Shown piece after piece: positions 1-7,014 of a stretch of DNA of 22,699 nt (position 1 is its first letter; every line of letters begins with the position of its first letter). Origin of the DNA: Prevotella sp. (GTDB lineage: Bacteria; Bacteroidota; Bacteroidia; Bacteroidales; Bacteroidaceae); NCBI GenBank assembly GCA_017430675.1, contig JAFRMM010000005.1, forward strand, positions 1-22,699. Reading direction: 5' to 3'. Position numbers and translations under genes: made by a program. Under the pieces are notes generated by a model, which made no database searches, had not been told where the DNA came from, and saw only the letters and a list, made by a program, of their open reading frames with translations.

Positions 1-1403
1 GTGTTTGCAAGGTCCTTGGTGTCCTCGATGGTGAAGTTACCAGTGATCTGAGAGTTACCACCGTCGATCTGAGTCAGGATACGGGGAGCAGAGTAAACGG
101 CATCGTCGAGCACGATAGCTACGGCCTTGCCGATGTTCTGCTTGGTGATCTGGCTCCAACGACGGGCACCGTCAGAGTTCATCTGCATAGATACAGAGGG
201 GTGACCCATCTGGTCGAAGTCGTCCTTAGCGTTGGTGATGACATCACCCTCCAGCGGAGCGCGACCTGAGGGCTCTGTGATCTTCAGGGCATAGAGCTCG
301 AAGATGTCACCCTTGGTGTTCTGACCACCGAAGTCCTCTGCCTTAGCACCCCAACGGAGCTTCAGCTCTGCGGGCATGATCTGGCGAGCCAGGTCAGAAT
401 AGATAATCTTGTTGATCTCAGCGGTATCGCGAGCGTTGGCATAACCTACGATAGCGAGGGTGTTGCCCTGAGTAGGCTGGAAGATAGAGAACAGAGGATT
501 CTGCTTCTTAGCTGCCTCAAGTGCCTTGTTATCGGCCTTGGTGTCCTTCTTTGCCAGTTTGGCAGCGAGGTCAGTGGAAGCAGCCTTGGCAGTATCCACA
601 GCTGTGGTGTCAGCAGCTACGGCTGCAGTGTCAACAGCAGCACCACCCTGAGCAGCATAACGCTGGTTCAACTGAGCCAGGAGCGGAGTGATCTCCTGAG
701 AGTTGTAGGTCTCCCAGAACTCAAGGTTAGCACTTCCCTGAAGGAGCTTACGAACACGCTCAGGCTCCTTGATACCAGGCATCTCCACCATGATACGGCC
801 ACTCTGGCCTTCGAGCTTCTGGATGTTCGGCTGAACAACGCCAAATTTGTCGATACGGTTACGAACTACGTTGAATGAATTGTCAACGGCACTCTGCACC
901 TCTGCACGGATGGCAGCCTCTACCTCTGAGTCAGAGCTCTGGGTGCTCACCTTGCCCTTCATCTGCTGGGTAGCGAAGATGGCAGCGAGGGGACGACCGT
1001 TTGAATTCTGTTTCCAATACTTCACGAACAGAGAGATGAAGTCGTTCTGGCTGGTCTCCTCTTCCTTCTTGGCTTCTTCCATGGACTTCTTGTAGGCTGC
1101 GTCAGTCTTGTGGTCGGCGAGCACATCGACGACATCAGGTACTGAAACCTCAAGAATCACGTTCATACCGCCTTTCAGGTCAAGACCCAGGCCAATTTCC
1201 ATCTCACGGCACTGCTTCAGAGAATAGATGCCCATATACACCTTCTCATTGTTGATAGAGTCGAGGTACTCCGCACCAGCCTCCTCACCCATGGCGGCAG
1301 CCTTACTCTCGTAATGGCGCGTCACGAAGGAGAAGGAAAGATAGAAGCAGCACACGAGAATCAGAAGCACTGCGATAAGTTTTACAATTCCTTTGTTTTG
1401 CAT
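1..1403 (-). CDS. secDF: Protein translocase SecDF, N-terminal (SecD) part, truncated by window edge
   Basis: About 467 codons are present from an ATG at 1403 and the frame is still open at base 1. The product starts with one membrane segment (MQNKGIVKLIAVLLILVCC), then the SecD signature GLGLDLKGGMNV near residues 69-80, then the large periplasmic domain, including NVVRNRIDKFGV and VEMPGIKEPERVRKLL, which are typical of SecD P1. SecDF uses the proton gradient to pull secreted proteins out of the SecYEG channel on the periplasmic side. In Bacteroidetes secD and secF are normally fused, so I infer a fusion, but the SecF half lies outside the window. Residues about 248-298 form a low-complexity Ala/Asp/Thr/Lys insert. 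A TATATTTG -7 box lies upstream, so it can be transcribed apart from the EEP/rhomboid pair. SecD assignment is firm; the fusion is inferred. Confidence 0.93.
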   Translation of the reverse strand, partial: MQNKGIVKLIAVLLILVCCFYLSFSFVTRHYESKAAAMGEEAGAEYLDSINNEKVYMGIYSLKQCREMEIGLGLDLKGGMNVILEVSVPDVVDVLADHKTDAAYKKSMEEAKKEEETSQNDFISLFVKYWKQNSNGRPLAAIFATQQMKGKVSTQSSDSEVEAAIRAEVQSAVDNSFNVVRNRIDKFGVVQPNIQKLEGQSGRIMVEMPGIKEPERVRKLLQGSANLEFWETYNSQEITPLLAQLNQRYAAQGGAAVDTAAVAADTTAVDTAKAASTDLAAKLAKKDTKADNKALEAAKKQNPLFSIFQPTQGNTLAIVGYANARDTAEINKIIYSDLARQIMPAELKLRWGAKAEDFGGQNTKGDIFELYALKITEPSGRAPLEGDVITNAKDDFDQMGHPSVSMQMNSDGARRWSQITKQNIGKAVAIVLDDAVYSAPRILTQIDGGNSQITGNFTIEDTKDLAN

Positions 1404-1460
1404 TTTGATTTTTGATGTTATTTTTGTTATTATATTCTGTTCGCGTACAATTTTGGCGTG

Positions 1461-1468
1461 CAAATATA
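1461..1468 (-). promoter_or_regulatory. Predicted secDF promoter, -7 box
   Basis: The minus strand reads TATATTTG followed by C, matching the Bacteroidetes -7 consensus TAnnTTTG, about 58 bp before the secDF ATG at 1403. I see no clear TTTG at -33; the upstream stretch is simply T-rich. The call rests on the -7 match and on its place in a non-coding gap. Confidence 0.55.
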
Positions 1469-1517
1469 GACATTTTTTAAGACATGGAAAAATTTATGGG
1501 CGATTTTCGTGCGTTTT

Positions 1518-2612
1518 TTAAGGTTTATGTACGATTTTTAGCCTACAAGAGATCGGATAATGGTCACTTGCGTCCATTTTGCTGTCAATTTCGCAGTTGT
1601 ATGGTTCGAAATGATCCGAACATAAAATGTGGTCAATGCGGAAATAAAACCCTTTCTGATTATATGACAAACCGAGTCCTTTTCCCGTCTCGACGAAACA
1701 GTCTTTCAGACCCTTCGCGATGGTGCGGCGGGAGTAGGAAATGGGGTTGTCGTTGAAATCGCCGCAGACGATCATGGGGTACTGGCGATGCTCTTCGATA
1801 TAGCGGTGTACGGCATCGGCCCCTACAGCCCGCTTGGCAGAGGCCTGCCCCAGTTTTTCAAGCAACACCAATGACTCTTCTTTCACCGTGTCACGCTTCA
1901 TCTTACCCGATAGCATCTCGGTATAGCGGCTGCGGTCTTCCTTTGACAGATGGGTCGCCTCCAGATGATTGTTGATGACGAGGATCGTGTCACCGTCTAT
2001 CAATAGGTAATAGGCCATGGAACCATTGGCTCTCGAGGGATAGTTGATGCGCTCCCTCCTCAGGATGGGGTATTTGGAGTGGATGCCCACGCCGTTCATG
2101 CTGGTATTGGTTTTTTCGAAGAACACGGTGTCGTTGTAGGGGTAGATCTTCTGGTACCGCAGGAAGACGAAGCGGCGCCAACTATCGACATCCTCCTGTA
2201 TGCAGACAATGTCGGGGTCTTCGCGCTTCAAGTAGTTATAGATGGTGTCAAATCCCTGTTCGTACTTCCAATTGCCACCGTACTGGCAGACGTTATACGA
2301 CATGAACTTGATGGTACCCTCTGGCACGTCTTGTGTGCCGTGCAACGGCAGATAGACCGTCAGCGGCACATACGCCAGTGCATAGCCAAGGATGGGGATC
2401 CACAGTTTCTTCCATTTGAAAGTCAGCCAGAAGAAGATAAACAACAGGTTGGCGATCAGGAAGAATGGGAAGAGCATGCCGAGGTTGGAGAGCATCGGGT
2501 GGTCCGCAGGGTTGATATGGTCGGCATAACCGGCAGCCAACATCAACAGGACAGTAGCCATATTGGCTCCTGCAATGATATTGATGGAGAATGTCTTCAG
2601 TTGATTGATCAT
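1518..2612 (-). CDS. Endonuclease/exonuclease/phosphatase family membrane protein
   Basis: A 364-residue protein. The first ~95 residues hold about three hydrophobic segments, which should anchor it in the inner membrane. From about residue 103 the EEP fold begins, with the metal-dependent hydrolase motifs in order: SYNV (N107), CIQE (E140), NNHLEAT (H216), GDFNDNP (D285, N287) and SDHYP (D350, H351). All expected catalytic positions are present, so it is probably an active phosphodiesterase or nuclease. The natural substrate (DNA, phosphoinositide-like or other phosphodiester) cannot be read from sequence. Its ATG overlaps the stop of the upstream rhomboid gene (ATGA), which indicates translational coupling. 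This rhomboid-EEP pairing is common in Bacteroidetes. Confidence 0.88.
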   Translation of the reverse strand: MINQLKTFSINIIAGANMATVLLMLAAGYADHINPADHPMLSNLGMLFPFFLIANLLFIFFWLTFKWKKLWIPILGYALAYVPLTVYLPLHGTQDVPEGTIKFMSYNVCQYGGNWKYEQGFDTIYNYLKREDPDIVCIQEDVDSWRRFVFLRYQKIYPYNDTVFFEKTNTSMNGVGIHSKYPILRRERINYPSRANGSMAYYLLIDGDTILVINNHLEATHLSKEDRSRYTEMLSGKMKRDTVKEESLVLLEKLGQASAKRAVGADAVHRYIEEHRQYPMIVCGDFNDNPISYSRRTIAKGLKDCFVETGKGLGLSYNQKGFYFRIDHILCSDHFEPYNCEIDSKMDASDHYPISCRLKIVHKP

Positions 2613-3553
2613 CGCTGGTTACTGGCATCGAAGAGTTTCTTCTTCTCCTCCTTGGTCAGACTGTCGTAGCCGCTCTTGCGGATCTTGTCGAGTATGGCGT
2701 CAATCTCTTCCTGGTTCTGTTGCTTACGGGCATTGTACTCCCTGTCATCCTCCTTGCTGCCACCTTGTTCGACGTGCATATTCGGATAATCTCCACGTCG
2801 CTGGCTGTGCTGTTGCCGTTGCTCGAAGTTACGCTTGAGGTTCTCGAAGAACTGCTGGCCCCTGTTGCGGTCGTAACCGGAATAGGGGTGGCGTTTCCAA
2901 TAGCGGATCATCAGGTAGCCGAAGAGCATGCCACCCAGGTGGGCCGTATGAGCCACGCCATCGCCGGAGGATCCGAGGGCGGAGAAGAACTCGATGGCCA
3001 CATAGCCTAATACGAACCACTTCGCCTTGATGGGGAAGGGGAACGGGATGATAAAGAGGCGCTCGTTGGGGAAGGTCATGCCGAACGCGAGGATGACGGC
3101 ATAGACGGCACCTGAAGCACCGATGGTGGTCCAACTGTTCAGGGCACTGGCATAGTGCACACCATATTCCATGACGGTGCCGAAGGTCGTCTCTGGTACC
3201 TGCTCAGCGATGGTCATATAGAACGAGCCGAACTGGGCAATCTCCTGAAGTAGACCAGCACCGATACCACACGTAATGTAATAAAAAAGGAATTTCTTCG
3301 GACCCCACACATTCTCAATCACACAGCCGAACATCCACAAGCCGAACATGTTGCTCAGGATGTGCATAAAACTGGCATGGAGGAACAGGTAGGTGACCAG
3401 TTGATAGAAGTGGAAATGGCTCGCCAGGAAAAAGTGGAGACCGCCAATGTTTGCCAGGTCAATGCCACGCAACTGAAACACGAAGGTGGCAATGAATGCA
3501 AGCAGATTGATGATCAGCAGGTTCTTCGTAACGGGCGGAATACGGAACATCAT
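2609..3553 (-). CDS. Rhomboid family intramembrane serine protease
   Basis: A 314-residue polytopic membrane protein. It has the rhomboid catalytic pair: Ser147 in GASGAVYAV and His205 in AHTAHLGG. It also has the HxxxxHxxxN region (H59, H64, N68) in LFLHASFMHILSN. Rhomboids cleave membrane-anchored substrates within the bilayer; the substrate here is unknown. The last ~90 residues form a hydrophilic, charged, Gln/Arg/Lys-rich cytoplasmic tail (QQFFENLKRNFEQRQQHSQ and beyond) after the membrane domain. The start is the first of two adjacent ATGs (3553 and 3550). It heads a two-gene unit with the EEP gene and is divergent from HU. The catalytic residues make the family call strong. Confidence 0.93.
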   Translation of the reverse strand: MMFRIPPVTKNLLIINLLAFIATFVFQLRGIDLANIGGLHFFLASHFHFYQLVTYLFLHASFMHILSNMFGLWMFGCVIENVWGPKKFLFYYITCGIGAGLLQEIAQFGSFYMTIAEQVPETTFGTVMEYGVHYASALNSWTTIGASGAVYAVILAFGMTFPNERLFIIPFPFPIKAKWFVLGYVAIEFFSALGSSGDGVAHTAHLGGMLFGYLMIRYWKRHPYSGYDRNRGQQFFENLKRNFEQRQQHSQRRGDYPNMHVEQGGSKEDDREYNARKQQNQEEIDAILDKIRKSGYDSLTKEEKKKLFDASNQR

Positions 3554-3608
3554 CTTAATACCTTAATTACTAATAATCCTTGTTGCTCAATTTCTTATGT
3601 TTCGAGTG

Positions 3609-3616
3609 CAAAATTA
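3609..3616 (-). promoter_or_regulatory. Predicted rhomboid/EEP promoter, -7 box
   Basis: The minus strand reads TAATTTTG then CAC, a match to TAnnTTTG, about 56 bp before the rhomboid ATG. A canonical -33 TTTG at the right distance is not evident. Confidence 0.5.
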
Positions 3617-3698
3617 CGAAAAATATCTCTTTTTCATGCCTAAAACGGGGCGAATACAACTATTTTTCATCAAAAAAGTAATTTTTTTCTTTTTTTTG

Positions 3699-3729
3699 TT
3701 GTTTTTCTGAATTGTTTGCATTATATTTG
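3699..3729 (+). promoter_or_regulatory. Predicted strong HU promoter (TTG, 20 bp, TATATTTG)
   Basis: TTG at 3699-3701 is followed after 20 bp by TATATTTG at 3722-3729, which fits the primary sigma factor consensus of Bacteroidetes. The long T-rich run just upstream (3682-3698) could act as an UP-like element. The implied leader to the HU ATG at 3790 is about 55 nt, AT-rich and unstructured, as is usual for highly expressed Bacteroidetes genes without a Shine-Dalgarno. Confidence 0.75.
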
Positions 3730-3789
3730 CCACGAAATTCGTTAGAACCACAGTTATTACTATTAATAATTCATTAAATTAACAACATT

Positions 3790-4062
3790 ATGAACAAATC
3801 AGAATTGGTAGAGAAGATTGCAGCAGGTGCTGGTCTCTCAAAGGTTGACGCAAAGAAGGCTCTTGACGCAACAGTTGCTGCTATTAAGGGTGCCCTCGTA
3901 GCAGGTGACAAGATTGCCCTCGTTGGTTTCGGTACATTCAGCGTAAGCGAGCGTCCCGCTCGTGAGGGTATCAACCCCGCAACCAAGCAGAAGATTAAGA
4001 TTGCTGCTAAGAAGGTCGCAAAGTTCAAGGCTGGTGCTGAACTTGCAGATGCCATCAAGTAA
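3790..4062 (+). CDS. HU family DNA-binding protein
   Basis: A 90-residue protein, the standard HU length. It begins MNKSELVEKIA, carries the GFGTF signature in LVGFGTFSVSERPAREG, and has the flexible arm with the NPATKQ motif whose proline intercalates into the DNA minor groove. HU dimers bend and compact DNA and assist replication, recombination and transcription. Low-frequency codons are scarce and the promoter is strong, both consistent with an abundant protein. It is monocistronic: divergent promoters lie upstream and a strong bidirectional terminator follows 20 nt after the stop. It could be either an HU-alpha or an HU-beta type homodimer subunit; sequence alone does not say which. Confidence 0.97.
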   Translation: MNKSELVEKIAAGAGLSKVDAKKALDATVAAIKGALVAGDKIALVGFGTFSVSERPAREGINPATKQKIKIAAKKVAKFKAGAELADAIK

Positions 4063-4082
4063 TCCATTTGTAAATAAAAATG

Positions 4083-4110
4083 AAAGGGGATTCCAAATGG
4101 GATCCCCTTT
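4083..4110. terminator. Bidirectional intrinsic terminator between HU and tRNA-Gln
   Basis: A 12-bp stem (AAAGGGGATTCC pairing with GGGATCCCCTTT, one G-T wobble) closes a 4-nt AAAT loop. On the plus strand it ends in CCCCTTT and a T-rich stretch after HU; on the minus strand it also ends in CCCCTTT and serves the tRNA-Gln transcript. The A-run and T-run flanks make it usable in both directions. Confidence 0.85.
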
Positions 4111-4134
4111 CTGTTTGTCTTCTGTTGTAAGATG

Positions 4135-4205
4135 TTGGACGACTCGGATTCGAACCGGGAATGACAGAACCAAAACCTGTAGTGTTACCATTACACCATC
4201 GTCCA
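4135..4205 (-). tRNA. tRNA-Gln (anticodon TTG)
   Basis: A full cloverleaf can be drawn on the minus strand. The acceptor stem pairs TGGACGA with TCGTCCA, followed by discriminator A. The D stem pairs GTGT with ACAC. The anticodon stem pairs ACAGG with TCTGT around loop TTTTGGT, giving anticodon TTG (reads CAA, and CAG if modified). The T loop is TTCGAAT. CCA is not encoded. The T stem CCCGG/CCGAG has one C-A mismatch. It sits alone between the HU terminator and the tyrS end, with its own promoter. Confidence 0.96.
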
Positions 4206-4214
4206 ATGCGGGTG

Positions 4215-4246
4215 CAAAGGTAGTAAAAATCTGGCAATCAGCCAAA
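4215..4246 (-). promoter_or_regulatory. tRNA-Gln promoter (TTTG, 20 bp, TACCTTTG)
   Basis: On the minus strand TTTG (4246-4243) is followed after exactly 20 bp by TACCTTTG (4222-4215), a perfect match to the Bacteroidetes consensus. The -7 box ends 9 bp before the first tRNA base. The whole promoter lies inside the inverted repeat 4217-4259. Confidence 0.85.
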
Positions 4247-4259
4247 TTTTTACTACCTT
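4217..4259 (-). terminator. Long hairpin just after tyrS, overlapping the tRNA-Gln promoter
   Basis: Arms 4217-4235 and 4241-4259 form a 19-position stem with one mismatch (C4231 opposite A4245) and a 5-nt loop. It begins 4 nt after the tyrS stop codon. In tyrS mRNA it would fold at once, and its 3' arm includes an internal U-run (ATTTTTAC), though there is no pure U-tract after the stem. It is probably the tyrS 3' end or a stabiliser and not a textbook terminator. Confidence 0.6.
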
Positions 4260-4262
4260 ATC

Positions 4263-5561
4263 TTATTTTACGATCAACAAATAGTAGTTCTTCTTGCCTT
4301 TTTGGGCCAGAAGATATTTGCCGTCGATGAGATCCTCTGTGGTAATGAGACGGTTCTGATCCGTCAGTTTTTCCTTGTTCAGTGAGACACCGCCGCCCTG
4401 AACCATCTTACGCATGTCACCCTTAGAAGGGAAGACGGGGGCTGCGCTGGTCAGCAACTCGATGGCGGGCTGTCCGAGTTGGTCCTTGGAGATCTCATGT
4501 TTCTCTACACCGTCGAACACGTCGAGGAAGGTCTGTTCGTCGAGTTTCTCCAGAGCCTCCTTGGTGGATTTGCCAAAGAGAATGTTGCTGGCTTCAATGG
4601 CGGCATCCAGTTCTGCTTGTCCGTGAACCAACACCGTTACCTCTTCAGCCAGACGCTTCTGGAGGATGCGACGGCCAGGATCCTGCTTATGCTCTTCGAC
4701 GAGCGTGCCAATCACATCTTTCTCTAATGAGGTGAAGATCTTGATGTACTTCTCCGCATCGTCATCGCTGACGTTGAGCCAGAACTGATAGAAACGGTAG
4801 GGTGAGGTGCGCTTGGGGTCGAGCCACACGTTGCCGCTCTCGGTCTTGCCGAACTTCTTGCCGTCGGCCTTGGTGATCAGTGGGCAAGTCAGGGCGAAGG
4901 CCTCGTTCTCATGACCGAGAGTACGGCGGATGAGTTCCGTGCCCGTCGTGATGTTGCCCCATTGGTCGTTACCACCCAACTGCAACTTGCAGTTCTTGTG
5001 CTGATAGAGGTAGAGGAAGTCGTAACCTTGCAGGAGTTGGTAGGTGAACTCGGTGAAACTGAGACCGTCACGGGCTGTGCCGTTCAGACGCTGCTGCACA
5101 CTGTCCTTTGCCATCATATAGTTGACGGTGATGTGTTTACCCACCTCACGGGCGAAATCGAGGAAGGTGAAGTCCTTCATCCAGTCGTAGTTGTTCACCA
5201 TCTCTGCTGCATTGGGCTCCTTGGAATCGAAATCAAGGAACTTGGCCACCTGCTTCTTGATGCACTCCTGATTGTGGTAGAGTGTCTCTGCGTTCAGCAG
5301 GTTACGCTCCTGGCTCTTACCAGAGGGGTCGCCGATCATACCTGTGGCACCGCCTACGAGGATAATGGGCTTGTGTCCGCAGTGCTGCAGGTGGCGGAGC
5401 ATCATGATACCGCACAGGTGCCCGATGTGCAGGGAGTCGGCCGTCGGGTCGGTGCCTAAGTAGGCGGTTACCATCTCTTTCTGGAGCAACTCTTCCGTAC
5501 CAGGCATCATCTGTGCCAGCATGCCGCGCCATTTCAGTTCTTCAACAAAGTTCTTTTTCAT
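4263..5561 (-). CDS. tyrS: Tyrosyl-tRNA synthetase
   Basis: A 432-residue class I aminoacyl-tRNA synthetase that charges tRNA-Tyr with tyrosine using ATP. The HIGH motif is at 45-48 (LHIGHLCG) and the KMSKS equivalent is KFGKT at 236-240, the normal form for bacterial TyrRS. The tyrosine-binding regions NYDWM and [10 protein letters not shown] are present. The C-terminal ~70 residues ([12 protein letters not shown] and following) form the S4-like RNA-binding domain. The length is normal. It lies downstream of yidD on the same strand, separated by 73 bp that hold a CCTAGG repeat array. I see no T-box, as expected for this phylum, and no clear promoter of its own. Confidence 0.98.
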   Translation of the reverse strand: MKKNFVEELKWRGMLAQMMPGTEELLQKEMVTAYLGTDPTADSLHIGHLCGIMMLRHLQHCGHKPIILVGGATGMIGDPSGKSQERNLLNAETLYHNQECIKKQVAKFLDFDSKEPNAAEMVNNYDWMKDFTFLDFAREVGKHITVNYMMAKDSVQQRLNGTARDGLSFTEFTYQLLQGYDFLYLYQHKNCKLQLGGNDQWGNITTGTELIRRTLGHENEAFALTCPLITKADGKKFGKTESGNVWLDPKRTSPYRFYQFWLNVSDDDAEKYIKIFTSLEKDVIGTLVEEHKQDPGRRILQKRLAEEVTVLVHGQAELDAAIEASNILFGKSTKEALEKLDEQTFLDVFDGVEKHEISKDQLGQPAIELLTSAAPVFPSKGDMRKMVQGGGVSLNKEKLTDQNRLITTEDLIDGKYLLAQKGKKNYYLLIVK

Positions 5562-5585
5562 CTTTATATTATTTTGTTTTATTAT

Positions 5586-5639
5586 CTTAGGCTTTCCTAG
5601 GCTTTCCTAGGAGATCCTAGGTTTTCCTAGGCTCCTAGG
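5586..5639. repeat. Phased array of CCTAGG palindromes between yidD and tyrS
   Basis: Five perfect CCTAGG hexamers start at 5596, 5606, 5616, 5626 and 5634, with a degenerate copy (CTTAGG) at 5586. The first four perfect copies sit at exact 10-bp intervals within a 10-bp unit close to GCTTTCCTAG. The last copy contains the yidD stop codon (TAG, 5637-5635). The central pair also forms a longer palindrome, CCTAGGA-GA-TCCTAGG. The array has no U-run after it, so it is not an ordinary terminator. Confidence 0.85.
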
Positions 5640-5865
5640 GTACTGGATCATATCCGCTGCCGCCCCAGGGGTTGCATCTTAATATCCGCCAGATAGCCAG
5701 TCCGAGCCCTTTGATGGGGCCGTGCTTCAGGATGGCTTGCCGGGCATATTCACTACAGGTCGGCGTGAAGCGGCAGGAGGGTCCCAAGAGCGGGGAGATA
5801 CACAGTTGGTAGAACCTGATGGGAAGTACCAAGAGTTTTGCAAGTATCTGAGACAGCCATTTCAT
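5635..5865 (-). CDS. yidD: Membrane protein insertion efficiency factor YidD
   Basis: A 76-residue protein with the family hallmarks: [23 protein letters not shown], where the conserved cysteines and PTCSEYA block are intact, then [14 protein letters not shown] and GGSGYDPVP at the C terminus. YidD is a small inner-membrane-associated protein with an amphipathic N-terminal helix that helps YidC-dependent insertion. Its ATG overlaps the rnpA stop (ATGA), which is the widespread rnpA-yidD arrangement. The stop codon lies inside the CCTAGG repeat, so the repeat has reached the very end of the coding region without lengthening the protein past its conserved tail. Confidence 0.95.
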   Translation of the reverse strand: MKWLSQILAKLLVLPIRFYQLCISPLLGPSCRFTPTCSEYARQAILKHGPIKGLGLAIWRILRCNPWGGSGYDPVP

Positions 5866-6248
5866 GAATCCTTAGCGATATGTTGTAGGATACCGACGAC
5901 CTTCTTTTCTATGACTGATGACGGACAGTGCCTGTCGGAGAGCCAGATGAAGGCTATGATCAACTGTCTGTCTTCAGCGGCGGATCCATCAAGAATCTGT
6001 TTATGATGACGGTAGGCCTCCCGGATCTGCCGTTTCACCCTGTTCCTATCGACGGCATGCTTGAACCGTTTCTTCGGCACACTGATCAGGATCTGTACCG
6101 GCGCACATTTCTCCTGACGTGTTATCTGTAAGAAGACGGTCCTCAGCGGAAAGGCAGCCAGCGACTGACTGTCACCTTTGCCGAAGAGCATCTCGATCAG
6201 ACGGGTGCTGACGATGCGCTCCTGTTTCCTGAATGTAGGAGCCGCCAT
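5862..6248 (-). CDS. rnpA: Ribonuclease P protein component
   Basis: A 128-residue basic protein with the RnpA signature [13 protein letters not shown] near residues 68-80. It is preceded by the beta strands around [10 protein letters not shown] and [16 protein letters not shown]. It is the protein subunit that, with the catalytic RNA rnpB (not in this window), removes 5' leaders from pre-tRNAs. It follows the hemD-like gene by 9 nt and overlaps yidD by 4 nt. The usual partner rpmH is absent here, as in many Bacteroidetes. The start ATG at 6248 gives the expected basic N-terminal strand region. Confidence 0.93.
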   Translation of the reverse strand: MAAPTFRKQERIVSTRLIEMLFGKGDSQSLAAFPLRTVFLQITRQEKCAPVQILISVPKKRFKHAVDRNRVKRQIREAYRHHKQILDGSAAEDRQLIIAFIWLSDRHCPSSVIEKKVVGILQHIAKDS

Positions 6249-6257
6249 CTTTTGAGA

Positions 6258-7007
6258 TCATTCTTGGTTCTCTATCAGGTAATGCTGGAGGGCACTTGTC
6301 ATCGAGGGGTATTTCTCTGATGGCGCCTCAATGTCGAGCCTGAGTCCGGCTTCCCTGGCAGCCTTGGCTGTAGCGGGACCGAAGGTGGCAATGGCAATCT
6401 TATCCTGTTTGAAATTAGGGAAGTTCTTGGTCAACGACTCGATACCGGAAGGACTAAAGAAGATCAGCATGTCGTAGTCGAAGGTCTTAACCTCCTCTGG
6501 CGTAAAGTCATTGCTGACCGTCTTGTACATCACGCACTCCTTATGCTGCAGTTTCTTGGCGTCGAGCAGGAGTGTAAGACTGTCGTTATGTACGTCGCTC
6601 ATCGGCACCAGATATTTCTCCGTCTTGTGCTTCACCATGGTGGGTACCAGGTCATCTATACGACCTGTCTCACCGAAGAACACCTTACGCTTGCGGTACT
6701 GGACGTATTTCTGGATATAGAGGGCGATGGTTTCCGTGACACAGAAGTACTTCATGTCTTCGGGGATGGTGACCCTCAGTTCCTTGGCCATGTTAAAGAA
6801 ATGGTCAATAGCATGCCGTGAGGTGAACACGATGGCGGTATAGTCGAGGATACTGACTTTCTGAGCACGGAATTCCTTTGCCGTGATGCTCTCCACCTTA
6901 ATAAAAGGACGAAACACCAGTTCTACGCCAAATCTGTTCGCTATATCGTAATATGGCGATTTCTCACTGTTTGGTCTGGGTTGCGAAACCAGAATCTTCT
7001 TAACCAT
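6258..7007 (-). CDS. hemD: Uroporphyrinogen-III synthase family (HemD-like) protein
   Basis: A 249-residue protein of the HEM4 fold. It begins with the strand VKKILVSQPRP, contains YTAIVFTSRHAIDHFF (about residues 56-71), DYDMLIFFSPSGIESL in the second half, and the closing IATFGPATAKAAREAGLRLDIEAPSEKYPS block typical of the family. HemD cyclises hydroxymethylbilane to uroporphyrinogen III. The family is very divergent in sequence, so function is less certain than the fold, and no other haem gene is present here. It sits between DUF4271 (7 nt upstream) and rnpA (9 nt downstream), a neighbourhood commonly seen in Bacteroidetes, so it is probably cotranscribed with metK. Confidence 0.8.
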   Translation of the reverse strand: MVKKILVSQPRPNSEKSPYYDIANRFGVELVFRPFIKVESITAKEFRAQKVSILDYTAIVFTSRHAIDHFFNMAKELRVTIPEDMKYFCVTETIALYIQKYVQYRKRKVFFGETGRIDDLVPTMVKHKTEKYLVPMSDVHNDSLTLLLDAKKLQHKECVMYKTVSNDFTPEEVKTFDYDMLIFFSPSGIESLTKNFPNFKQDKIAIATFGPATAKAAREAGLRLDIEAPSEKYPSMTSALQHYLIENQE

Positions 7008-7014
7008 TTGTGTC

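Noticed and set aside
1484..1756. 90-codon plus-strand ORF crossing the EEP gene end
   Set aside because: Most of it is antisense to the EEP coding region and the rest is AT-rich promoter DNA of secDF.
5586..5639. CRISPR-like array
   Set aside because: Units are 10 bp with no unique spacers; it is a short palindromic tandem repeat.
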